Positions 1-10,681 of a stretch of 64,000 nucleotides of DNA are shown in pieces. Under the pieces are notes generated by a model. It did no database searches, had not been told where the DNA came from, and saw only the letters and a list, made by a program, of their open reading frames with translations. The stretch spans positions 229,215 to 293,214 of the forward strand of contig JAJEKB010020380.1 of assembly GCA_022393335.1 (NCBI GenBank), given 5' to 3'. Every line of letters begins with the position of its first letter. Within the stretch, counting starts at the first letter, position 1. Origin of the DNA: Macrotrachela quadricornifera (taxonomy: Eukaryota > Rotifera > Eurotatoria > Philodinida > Philodinidae). The position numbers and the translations under genes were made by a program.

Positions 1-2073
1 TGGATGAAATTACATCATTTTTTGATAGTACAGTAACAAAAGATCTTCAATCATTTAGTCAAGTAAAAATAAAAATAAAAATCATTTAATAAATTTCTTT
101 TTTTATTTAAATTATATTTTTATCTTAGTTAAATAATAACTTTAATAATGAAGTTACATTGACAATTAATGATAATGTTCCAGGCAAACGTCTTGTATGT
201 AGAGATAAATGATAAGATAAAACTAAATATTTTATTATTTAGATTTATTCACCAACAGGTGTAGTTAATCGAGATTTTGATGATGTACGTCGTTTTACTG
301 ATGCAGCATCTGCTGGTGTTAGAAAAGCATTATCTATTGGTGCAAGATCTCCACTTGTTGCATCTTTTGGTTCAAAATATTATCGACAAGCTCATTTGGT
401 TACATTACTTGCTGCACTTGAAGTAACTTATGTGGTAATAAAATAAAGAAAAAAAATTTTTTTTTTTTCAATTTATAGTAAGAAAATTTTCGTATTTTAG
501 CCATTACAAGTTCGAGAAGATGTACCTGAACGTAAGAGTAAAGCTGATCGATTGGGTTTTCTTGTTGGTCAAGCACCATCTGATGATGTTTATAATGAAA
601 AATTAGTCCAATATGCTCGAGCTATTGAAACGGGACGTGCTGTTGGTCGAGATATTGGTGGTGGTGATCCAGAACGAATGGCTCCACCACGTGTAGCTGA
701 ATATGTTCAAGAATTATTTGATAAATCATCTGGTGTTAAAGTAAAAAAAGATAGTATATATTTACGAAAAAAATATTTATAATTATTCTAGGTAGAAATA
801 ATAAAAGATAAAAAGAAATTCGAAGAAAGTTTTCCATTATTTGCTGCTGTTAATCGTGCTGCAGCCTGTAAATAATAAATAAATATATTTAAAAATAAAA
901 TAATTATGTATATTTTTTAGGCGTCGATCGTCATCAAGGTCGTTTGATCTTTCTTGAATATAAAGGTGAAGGTGAAATCGATACAACAGCATTATTTGTT
1001 GGTAAAGGTATTACTTTCGATACTGGTGGTCTTGATATCAAAGGTATAGAAAATCTTATTTTTCTAATTAGATTCTAAAGTAAATTTTTATTTTTATGTT
1101 TATAGCTGGTGGTATTATGGTAAAATAAAATCTTTCTTTGTTTTTGTATAAATATTTTAATCTTTAAATGTGATTAGGCTGGTATGTCTTATGATAAATG
1201 TGGTGCTGCAAATGTTACAGGCTTTTTTAAAGCTCTTTCTGAACTTAAACCAAAACAATTTAAAGCTATTGGTGTTTTAGCTGTTGCACGTAATAGTTGT
1301 GGTGAAGAAGGATATACTGCTGATGAAATTTTAACAACACGAGCTGGTGTTCGTATACGAGTTGGAAATACTGATGCTGAAGGTAAAATATTGAAATAAA
1401 ATTAAAATAATTATTTTTATTTTATTCATGTAAGGTCGTATGGTTATGGCTGATCCATTATGTTATATAAAAGAGTTAGCATTAAATGAAGTAAATCCAC
1501 ATTTATTTACTATGGCTACACTTACAGGACATGTTATTCGGGCATATGGAACAAGTTATACAGTAATTTTATTTTAAAATTAAAACAAAAAAGAAAGAAA
1601 TAATTATTATTTATATTGAATTCTAGGCAGCAGTTGATAATGGACCAGCACGAGCTAATGAAACATCACAAAAACTTCAAGCAGCTGGTGAAGAAATTGG
1701 TGATCCATTTGAAATATCAACTGTCCGACGTGAAGTTCGTTTTTTTTTACTATTTATATATTTTGTTTTTTTTTAATTATCATATTCTCTTTTATTTATT
1801 TAGGATTTTGAATTTATTGCTGATCATGGTGAAGTAGCTGATGTACTTCAATGTAATAATCAAGCTAGTAGTGCAACAGCTCGTGGCCATCAATTTCCAG
1901 CAGCATTTCTTGCTCGTGTGTCTGGCTTAGATAAACATGGCCGTAATTCTGAAAAACCATTACGATATACACATCTTGATATTGCTGGTAGTGCAGGTGA
2001 ATTGCCACATTCACCAACTGGTCGTCCTATTTCAGCACTCTGTCAAATGTTTATTGCTGATCGAGTTCTTTAA
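1..2073 (+). CDS. M17 leucyl aminopeptidase family protein (3' part)
   Basis: A metallo-exopeptidase of peptidase family M17, closest in my recognition to the animal group of C. elegans W07G4.4 and Drosophila granny-smith. It should remove N-terminal residues from peptides in the cytosol. The 5' end lies left of the window. Exons are 1-62, 129-194, 243-434, 501-740, 792-867, 921-1043, 1106-1119, 1178-1382, 1435-1562, 1627-1734 and 1804-2073, and all junctions keep one frame. The metal and catalytic motifs are intact: FVGKGITFDTGG supplies Lys and Asp ligands, MSYDKCGA another Asp, and NTDAEGR the Asp, Glu and catalytic Arg. The Arg is split off by an intron. The C-terminal dinuclear-fold segment ends in HSPTGRPISALCQMFIADRVL. 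One exon is only 14 nt. The family is secure; the exact ortholog is less so. Confidence 0.93.
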
Positions 2074-4645
2074 TTCTATTGATCTAATCTGTTATTCCTT
2101 TTATTGTCTTTCTTTTTTTTATTGATTTTAACATAAATATATGACTGATTTAATCATGCGATTTAATTTAATCTTTTAAATGAAGAAAGTAGTTTAGTTT
2201 AAAAATTAAATATTCCCAATAATGGTTTAAAATGTGCGCCTTTTACATTAAAAAAATGAGATTTTTCTTTTAAAAAATAAGTCTATGGATGTTATTATTT
2301 TGAAACTCTTATTTTTCCGAAGAGAATGCATTTAAAAATATGAAAAAAAACTCATCGTTTTACTTCTTTAAAAAAAAAGCGCGTTTTGTTACCGATTTCA
2401 TTTGTCTTCAATATTCGTTGTCTCACCCATCTAGATTTGATGATGAAGGAAGCTATAGCACTTTGAATGGCAGTAAAATATTTTATTAAATTAATCATTC
2501 AAGTCTTATAATTAAAGGATAATTCAGTCACTTTCCAATTTATAATTCATTATTAATCTGTATACTAGATATAATTTTTTACTTTTTTTATTTATTAATA
2601 CAATGAATGAAGGTTGAATAAATCGAAAACAAAACTCAATCGAAGCAGTTATAAAGTTTGACTTCGTCGAAGTCGAAATTTCCTCACAAGCCTCTAGTAA
2701 CAGATAGTAAGCTTTGCGTGATATTGAATGATAAGTATTTACTGAAAGATATAGTTTGTTGGATGAAAGGATATTTTATAAAATGTTACTTCTATTTAAG
2801 TAAAAAGTATCATCAAAACGGAAATTATTTTGTTAAGCCTTCATTATGTTATACTGTGGAAAGAGTATTATTTGTCCTCTTTTCCGATGAATTTTTAAAT
2901 TGCCTCAGGCTTATCTCATTATTGTCTATTTTTAGGTTTTAATCAAAAAGAAGATAGGAAAAAAAATAATTAAGAACCAACAAGTTTAAGTATTTTAGAT
3001 GAAGACTTTTAAATAAATTGTTATAAGATGATATTTAAAAAAATCTAGTATCTAAAAGATGTTTAAAAGTCAGTTTTATTAATAAGTTAGAATAAACTTT
3101 GTTACATATATTTTTGGTATTATTATTCCAAAATTCGATAATCTAATAGTTATATACGATCTTTCATAATCTTATATTAATTTCTTTTAATGTAAATGAA
3201 CGGTATATATCATCTTCACCATATAGAAAATTGAAACATATTGATTAGAATTTAAAATTATAGTGTAGTGTAATATTGCTCCTGAGTTTATTCATTTCAA
3301 CTGTATGTAAATTGTTACAAGATGAGCTTGAGAATGACCAATGTTCTAGAAAATAAAGATGGTCACTTATCATACGATGTCAAGTGAACATTATAAGGAC
3401 ATTTCTACATATAGAAATGAAAGTGTTAAATAAAAATTATATAACTATATATGCGTCAGTAAATTATTACTTTTTTTTACTCAAGTAAAAAAAGACGTTT
3501 TTTTTCAATCTCGGAAGTATATTTTTGGTAACATCTAATTTGATATTAGCCTAAAAGGAAAGATTTTTACCCATATTTTACCTAACAGGAATAGCAATGA
3601 CTAAAATTAGTAATTTGACTATAAGTCGTAGATATCTTATTAAATACGATTAAAATATATTTAATATTATAAAACGAAACGAAATCATACAGATCTGTTG
3701 ATTCAATAAATATTATAGTTTATCATTATGGATTCATACAACGAAGTAAATTTAAATTAAAATTTTTTGAATGTTTATGGTTATTTAACAAAAGGATTAT
3801 TCTCAACTATTCAGTTGAAAGATAATCTGATCGTTTGACTTCGTTGCGACAGAAACTTATTTTTACATTAAATTATTTTTTGAAGGTAGAATAAGACTTT
3901 CATATTTGACGTCTCGCTTTTATAATATTCATCCATATATAAAATTGTATGAATATTTTGCTGCATTTTACTAGTCCTCTTAATGAAAAATTATCTTTAA
4001 AGTCTAACTCTTAGTTACCTTGGCACTTTTTCTAAGAAACAGACGAGTTACTATTACCATAAAATGTTATTATATCGCATCTAAATCAATGATTTAGATA
4101 TAATCAAATAGAGTATTAAATAAATTGGTTTAAATGCTATACATATTTATCACATACATGTGTATATACATATACATATCTATAACTAATATTCCATAGT
4201 ACATAAAAAAAAATTTTAATTAAAAATCGATATTCAAAAATAACATTTAAATATATTCATATTTCTTTTATTGTAAAGATTTTTGAAATAACTGCTATTG
4301 CTCAATATCATCGAGTGGCATCTATCTTTTCTTTACTTTGACATGTTAATATTATAGTCCAATGCAATAAAAGTGCTACAGTCATTTTGATGTTAAACTG
4401 AACGCAAGCAGCGCATATCTTGACTATAGTTTTCCACTGTTATGTATGCATCTATCGTTTTTCTTCTCATTCTTTCGGAAAGCAGAAGTGTGTTGGTGCA
4501 TCTTTTTTTTTTTTATTCTCGTTCTTTCTCTCGTTTTATACAGATAACAATCTATCTTGTGTTCATTTATACACTGTTCTATTTGGTATTTGCTTTCTTT
4601 TGTGAAAAAAAAAGAAAACAACAAAAATATATACGAAGATAGGTC
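2074..4645. other. Gene-free intergenic stretch upstream of Ras
   Basis: About 2.6 kb of AT-rich DNA between the aminopeptidase stop and the Ras start. The open frames here are short and have no recognisable protein similarity or splice logic. The last 250 bases are rich in T and pyrimidine runs (about 4450-4560), as would fit a promoter or 5' leader of the Ras gene, but I see no defined TATA box. Nothing else is supported. Confidence 0.6.
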
Positions 4646-5882
4646 ATGACCGAATATAAGCTCGTCGTCGTCGGTGGTAAATTTATTTAATAAATCAAAA
4701 AAAAAAAAGAAAATATTTATTTATTATTTTTTTTTATGATAACAGCTGGCGGCGTGGGCAAAAGTGCGCTAACAATTCAACTTATTCAAAATCAGTATGT
4801 TATCTTTAATATATAAAAAATATACTTATTTATTTTATTTTATAGTTTTATTGATGAATATGATCCAACCATTGGTATAAAATTTATTTGTATTGAATTT
4901 CTTATTTTACTTTTGTATATTTGCTTATTCAGAGGATTCATATCGAAAACAAGCCGTTGTTGATGGTGAAACATGTCTACTGGATATTCTTGTATGTAAA
5001 AATATAGATAATTTTAAAATAAATGTCTTTTTTTTAATATATTAATAGGATACTGCTGGTCAAGAAGAATATAGGTTTGATTGAATATTAAATGAAGAAT
5101 TATTATTGATATTTTCATTTAAATTTTAGTGCTATGCGTGATCAATACATGCGTGGTGGTGAAGGATTTCTATGTGTATTTGCTGTTAATAGTGCAAAAT
5201 CATTTGAAGAAATAAAACAATATCGTGAACAGGTGAAAATTTTCATTTAATTATTAATAGATAAAATATCTAATCATTAAAATACAGAATGAATAATATT
5301 AGATATTGTAAATTTAGTTAGAATTTTATTTTAATCTAGTATTTCATTGCAAGCTTCTAATTCATTATTAATTAAGTTAATATATATTTTTAAAAAAAAT
5401 TATATTTATATAGATCAAACGTGTTAAAGATGCTGATGATATTCCTATGGTTTGTAAGTATAAATAAAGAATTCTTTTTTTTTTTGTTAATAATTTTAAT
5501 CAATAAAAAATATTTTAGTGGTGGGTAATAAAATTGATTTACCAACACGTACAATTGATTTATCATATGCAAAAGATTTTGCAGCATCATTATCAATGCC
5601 ATTTGTACAAACATCAGCTAAAACTCGGCAAGGTGTCGAAGAAGCATTTTATACACTTGTACGAGAAATAAGAAAATATGTAAATAAAAAAAAAATATTT
5701 TGTTTATATATTTAAAAAAGAAAAATTATTTTTAGAAAGAACGTACACGTAAAGATCGAAAAGGTTGGAGGAATAAAAATGGTGGTAATAGTACGAGTGG
5801 TGGTGGAAATAAATCTCTATCAAAAGATGGTCGAAGTCAAAGTGGAAAACGTGGTGGAAAACGAATGTGTGTGCTCATGTAG
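4646..5882 (+). CDS. Ras: Ras small GTPase (H/K/N-Ras type)
   Basis: A membrane-anchored GTPase switch that links receptor signalling to the Raf-MAPK and PI3K pathways. Nine exons: 4646-4676, 4746-4794, 4846-4874, 4933-4991, 5049-5074, 5130-5232, 5414-5453, 5519-5679 and 5736-5882, giving 214 residues. The start [17 protein letters not shown] holds the P-loop with wild-type Gly12 and Gly13. The effector region YDPTIEDSY, switch [18 protein letters not shown] with Gln61, the guanine motif VGNKID and ETSAK-like QTSAKTRQG are all present. The hypervariable tail is longer than in human Ras, rich in Gly, Ser, Lys and Arg, and ends in CVLM, a CAAX box suited to prenylation. There is no Cys for palmitoylation just upstream, so basic residues probably supply the second membrane signal, as in K-Ras4B. 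Confidence 0.97.
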
Positions 5883-6380
5883 AATATTATTTAAAGTCAT
5901 ATTTCGGCAATATTTAATAAGTCTTTTTTTGCTCTTTCTCTCATTTATATACAAAATGACATTTTTTTTTCCTTTTCTTGTTTTGCATCCTTTCTTCTCC
6001 TCCCAATGTCAGATATTTGTTGTGTGTTTCTGAGAAACAAATCTTTTTCTTTTTTGTTTGTATGTGGTGTTGTGCTTTATATCTTTTATTGTTCCTAGTC
6101 AAACAAATATACGTATCTCTTAGTTGTGATGTGATAACATACAACTTTTTCGTATTGTTCTGCTTTAATGCGTTTCTTCTTTTTTTCTTCTTTTTTCTTC
6201 AATTATTGTGTGTGCAGTAGTTTGTTTGTTTTTGTTTTCTGAAAATCAGAAGAATGATTTATCTCTCTTTTTTTTTTCTTTTCTATACAAAAAGAAAAAA
6301 TAATCAATTTTAATTTTGTTTTAGAAAACATTATTTTTTATGTATGTAAATACGATTAATATATAACATTTATTAGAAAT
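5883..6380. other. Ras 3' UTR / TMEM230 upstream region
   Basis: About 500 bases rich in T and pyrimidine runs. A TTTATTAG acceptor-like site lies 4 bases before the TMEM230 ATG and another, TTTTGTTTTAG, near 6325. Either could be a 5' UTR or spliced-leader acceptor for TMEM230. No gene seen here. Confidence 0.45.
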
Positions 6381-7329
6381 ATGCAGACAACAGATATAGT
6401 TTCAACATCAAATATTGAATTAGAAGAAAAACAAGATAATGATATAGCAATAGTTAAGGACAAGAAACGATTGGTAAGATTAGAGAAAAAAAAATATACT
6501 AATACTGTTATTTTAATAAAACTTTTCGAAGATTTTAAGAAATTTTATTTGGATGAATGACTTTGAAGATTTTTTTTTTGTTTTTTTTAGCGTTTCAAAA
6601 GTCCACTAAGGTAAGTTAAACATCATATTCATCAATATAATTAAGAGAAGAGAATTTTAAAAACTTTTTATCATTATTTAAAGTGCATCAGTATATCGTT
6701 TTACAAGGTAAAAGCATATTCCATCGGTTATGATGCTCATTTTAGCCAAATTGATGCTTAATTATTTTAACTTAGTTGAAAAACAAAAATAAATACTCTA
6801 ATAATTGTTAATGTTTGATTATTGTATGACTATATACATATACGCATATTATTCTTTAGACATATTTTTAAACCAAAGACTGATGATGATAGACCACCAC
6901 CTTATTTTCGACTTAAAGAAGAAAAACAATACAATGATCTACAAGTAGATTTTATTTTTTATTTATTTATTAAAAAAACTAAATTTATTGTATAAAATTT
7001 CACTAGTTTAAAGAACCACCAACTAAAGTACCTGTTCATGCTATTGCTCTAGCTATTGCTCTTTTTTTTATTGGATCTGTGATGATTACATTAGGTGCAT
7101 TAATGTTAACTGGTCGAATTGAAACACAAGTTTGAATTTTTAATTTTGAATATTTCATTATATTTATTTGTTTATTTATTTTTAGTATAGTGATCGTACA
7201 TGGCCATTAATACTTATTGGAACAATAGTTTTTCTACCTGGATTTTATCATTTACGTATTGCTTATTGGGCATGGAAAGGAGATAAGGATTTTTCATTTG
7301 CTGATATACCAGATCTTGATTGGTTTTAA
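6381..7329 (+). CDS. TMEM230: TMEM230 family transmembrane protein
   Basis: A small two-pass membrane protein of secretory, recycling and synaptic vesicles. In people it has been linked to vesicle trafficking. Six exons: 6381-6473, 6591-6610, 6684-6707, 6860-6944, 7007-7129 and 7186-7329, giving 162 residues. The signature [19 protein letters not shown] starts the first membrane helix. The family block [19 protein letters not shown] and the acidic end DIPDLDW follow the second helix. Human TMEM230 is about 120 residues, so the acidic N-terminal extension of roughly 45 residues is lineage-specific or marks a longer isoform. The start is the first in-frame ATG after a TTTATTAG acceptor-like site. 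Two exons are very short (20 and 24 nt). Confidence 0.92.
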
Positions 7330-8118
7330 TCAATACTTTATTGATATTTTGTACAATTCAGTTTTTTTTTTCTTTCTCATATATATATCCTTATTCAAAT
7401 AACAATATGTTTTTATTTTTAATTATTCGATATTCGATTTGATCAATAAGATTTATCTTATTGAAAAGTTCTTAATAAATATTCTCATTCCTATAAATTT
7501 TTTCTTGTTAAAACATTAATAACAAAATAAATAATATATTTATTATATCATTTTTCTTGATTTATATTTATCTAATTATTATATATTTCAATAAATATTG
7601 TAATACTTTAAGTTACCACAGGAATATGATGACAGGTAATACTCACATCGTCATTTAAAATTATCAAAATTACAAATGAAATATTTTAATAATTTTAAAA
7701 CATTTTATCAATTTTCTTTTAGTTTAATATAATTAAATATATTATATTTATTAATATCTATTTTAAATTTAACAAAAATACAAAAAATATATTTTTATCT
7801 TTTTCTTGATAACATTTTCCGATATATAACCCTTAAATTCATGTCGTTATCGTTCATATTACAAAGCTAGACGATTTTATTCTCTTTTGCTTAATCGCAT
7901 CTTTTTTTATCAACATACATTGCGAGAAAGCTTCAACCCTTCCGCTACCCTTATCGATAGAAAAGAAGAAAAAAAATGGGGGTACCGACATAACGGGCTG
8001 CTTTTTTTTTTTACCCATTTATGCGGCGTCATATATTAACTGAGAACATAGTCAATTATGACAAGTTAAAAAAAAACAGGAACTTTTTTTTTCTTCTATT
8101 TGTTAGATTATTAAAACA
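7330..8118. other. Intergenic region between TMEM230 and the small Cys protein
   Basis: About 790 bases of AT-rich sequence. The first 250 bases hold several AATAAA-like hexamers, fitting TMEM230 3' processing. The last part has pyrimidine tracts and a TTTGTTAG acceptor-like site 12 bases before the next ATG. No ORF of interest. Confidence 0.45.
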
Positions 8119-8280
8119 ATGTGTATGAAAGCTGATTGCGCGAAATGTGGTAAACCAACATGGAAAGGTTGTGGACAACATATAGAACAAGCATTAAAAG
8201 ATGTACCTGTTGATGAACGATGTAAATGTCCAAGAGATTCACCAGCAAATCCAACGAAATCTGAAGATTCAAAACCTTGA
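8119..8280 (+). CDS. Conserved 53-residue Cys-rich protein
   Basis: A single-exon micro-ORF, 53 residues, starting MCMKADCAKCGKPTWKGCGQ. The pattern is CxxCGKxTWxGCGxH, then a helix-like stretch, then VPxxxRCKC. I recall the same arrangement in small uncharacterised proteins of bacteria, fungi and plants, with no assigned function. Four to six Cys plus one His could bind zinc, which is inference. The C-terminal 14 residues are Ser, Pro and Lys-rich and probably disordered. A pyrimidine tract ending in TTTGTTAG sits just before the ATG, fitting a short 5' UTR or a spliced-leader site, and an AATAAA lies about 85 bases after the stop. The gene is so short that it is easily missed. Confidence 0.75.
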   Translation: MCMKADCAKCGKPTWKGCGQHIEQALKDVPVDERCKCPRDSPANPTKSEDSKP

Positions 8281-9836
8281 ATGAATTAAAAGAATGACTT
8301 ATAATGTACTGTGGATTTTATTCCTTTTTTTTTTTATAATCTCCGCTGTTTCATTTTATTTCAATAAATAACAAGAGAATAAGTGTTTATTAATGAAATC
8401 TTTTTCTTCTAACATTCTAAACAGTGTGACCCTTATATTTAAATAGAAGGGTACCGAGAAAATTGAATTATTCTTTCAATTTTTTCTTATATGAAAGGTT
8501 ATTTCATAATCATGTTTATATAGTTCATTTTTTCTGTTTGACATTTTTTATTCGTCGTTATTATACTAAAGAATACTTTTTCTAAGGAAACTTATCATGA
8601 TACGATGTTATTATATGATTTAAGATACCTATCCCATTCAAAAACTATCAATTTTCGTCAAAAATTTCGAAATTGAGATAGATCCATCGGAAAATATTCC
8701 ATTTTCAGATCTTTCAAAAACAATACGAATTTTTTTCGGTAGTTTACGATTTTTTGTTCAAGATTTCTCGACCCAGACTCGTGCAACATCTTTAAATTTT
8801 TTTTTATTAGAAAGAGTATGTCAAGATGCAGAGCACTACAGAGTCCTTTTTTTAAATTAAACTTTGTTTTTATTATATTGAGAGACACTTATGTAACTAA
8901 ACATCCATTATTGGCACGTTTCTTGAGACGTTGAACTTGTAATCCTGCTTCTCCACAAAAAGAGTAAGAATATAAAAAAAAGGCTCTGTAGTACCTTGGA
9001 TCTTGACATGTTCTTTCTAACAAAAAAAAATTCAAACATATAGCATGAATCTGGGTCGAGAAATCTTAAACATAAAATGAACTATTTTATTATCTTTGTT
9101 TGGTTTATATCTCTGTCAAACGTCATGATATAGAACTGAAAATTTTACCACAGCCTCCTCACTTCATCCCCAACATACTCTTTAGATTTCAATCCATTTG
9201 GACGTATCCGAGCTGAAATCGGTTTTTGAAAAGTGATGAGGAGAGTTTGTATGAATTGATTTATTTAAAATATTTTTTTTTTTTGGTTGTCGTATATTTG
9301 TAACAATAGATGTCATTTATTTGAATAATGACGTAAATAAATGGAAATTACCAACTTGAATCAAACATTGATTACACACAAAAAAAAATCGTTTTGCCGT
9401 TTAAAACAAATGAAAAATGAAAAGTCTTCGATTGTTTTTAGGGTTAAAATTGTAATTTAAAGAATAATATGTTATTTCTTTATCATCTTATATTTAGTAT
9501 TTCAAAATTTTCTAAAGCAATGAAATTAAATCATATTATATTCATAAAAAAAAACATTTTACCATTTATGTATAAATTAAATATTAAGAAAAAAAAAACA
9601 ACTGTCATTTAATAGAGTCGAATCACATCTATATATTTTTTATTATTGTTAAAATAAAAAAAACGAATTATCGATATTTACTGACATCTTTTCTAATCCA
9701 AATAATATCATATAAAAAAATAAACCAATACAGAGCACTACTCATTATTATTATTACTATAATCACAGCTGTTTTTGCTTTACAAAGCAAATTTTTTCAA
9801 CATTCTTCTTATTTTTTTATTATCTTTCATTTAAAA
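8281..9836. other. Intergenic region with a foldback repeat
   Basis: About 1.55 kb without a gene. It contains the inverted repeat listed at 8746-9081; the rest is AT-rich. The region just before LAMTOR1 carries pyrimidine runs but no clear core promoter. Confidence 0.5.
8746..9081. repeat. Foldback (inverted-repeat) element
   Basis: The left arm, about 8746-8862, reappears reverse-complemented at about 8958-9081. By eye the arms are about 80 percent identical and include the shared block CAAGATTTCTCGACCCAGA (one mismatch). They flank a loop of about 95 bases. The arms would fold into a long hairpin. Most likely an old non-autonomous DNA-transposon relic; no transposase is encoded and I see no sure target-site duplication. 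Confidence 0.7.
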
Positions 9837-10507
9837 ATGGGTAATATATGTTCATGGTGTTTTAAAAATCAAGATGAATCAGAAGCGAATGATACTCATC
9901 CTATATTAATAGATTCTGAACGTTCATCATCTTCATCAGATCCAACTATTCATACACCGTTCGTTATTTTTTTTTAAATAATTAAAAATTTTAATTTAAT
10001 ATATTTAGACTTCTATCAAAACCGGGTACTCACAATTATTCTGGAACAAAACCATTTAAACGTAATTCACAACCAAATGGTGAACCATCATTAATTGTAT
10101 CACCTAATCTTCCACCGCCACCAACAATAATTAAAGAAAATACAACAGATACAACATCAAATGAAACAACAGAAACTAAAATGACATCAATTGTTGATGA
10201 TATGGTAACAAAATTAATTGATGTTACCAGTGGTGGATCTGGTATTCATCAAACAAGTCCAAATATAAATTGTTTAAATACACAACATAATCATTTAATA
10301 CAATTATTAAATAAATCTTTATCATCAACAAAATTATTATTATTACCAGATGCTGGTGTAAATAATCTTTCATCATTATTATCTGAACGACCAATATCAT
10401 CTGATACATGTCATTTTATTGCACATACTGCTGGTGAATTATCACGTTTATTTATTGATGAAATAAAGATAATTCATAAAGAAGATCTTGTTGTTGTTTT
10501 TGAATGA
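9837..10507 (+). CDS. LAMTOR1: LAMTOR1 (p18), Ragulator anchor subunit
   Basis: The membrane anchor of the Ragulator complex, which holds Rag GTPases, mTORC1 and MAPK scaffolds on late endosomes and lysosomes. Two exons, 9837-9958 and 10009-10507, give 206 residues. The start MGNICSWCF has the Gly2 myristoylation site and Cys residues for palmitoylation, as expected for LAMTOR1. The conserved C-terminal helix region runs from CHFIAHTAGELSRLF to KEDLVVVFE, matching the animal ending KEELVVQF. The middle is Ser, Thr and Asn-rich and longer than in human LAMTOR1 (161 residues). The next gene starts 174 bases downstream on the same strand, with a polyA-like AATAAA just after the LAMTOR1 stop, so the pair could be co-transcribed. 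Confidence 0.88.
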
Positions 10508-10681
10508 AAATAAACAAAAAACAAGAATGGTTTATATATTATTGTTATGATTATTATTATTTTTTAAATGTTGATTTATTTTTTTCGTTTTTTTCATACA
10601 TTGATAAAATTTTAAAAAAATCATACCTATCTTCGGATAAGTCAGTTCTATTCTTTTTTTTTCTAGATTGAACAAAAAAAA

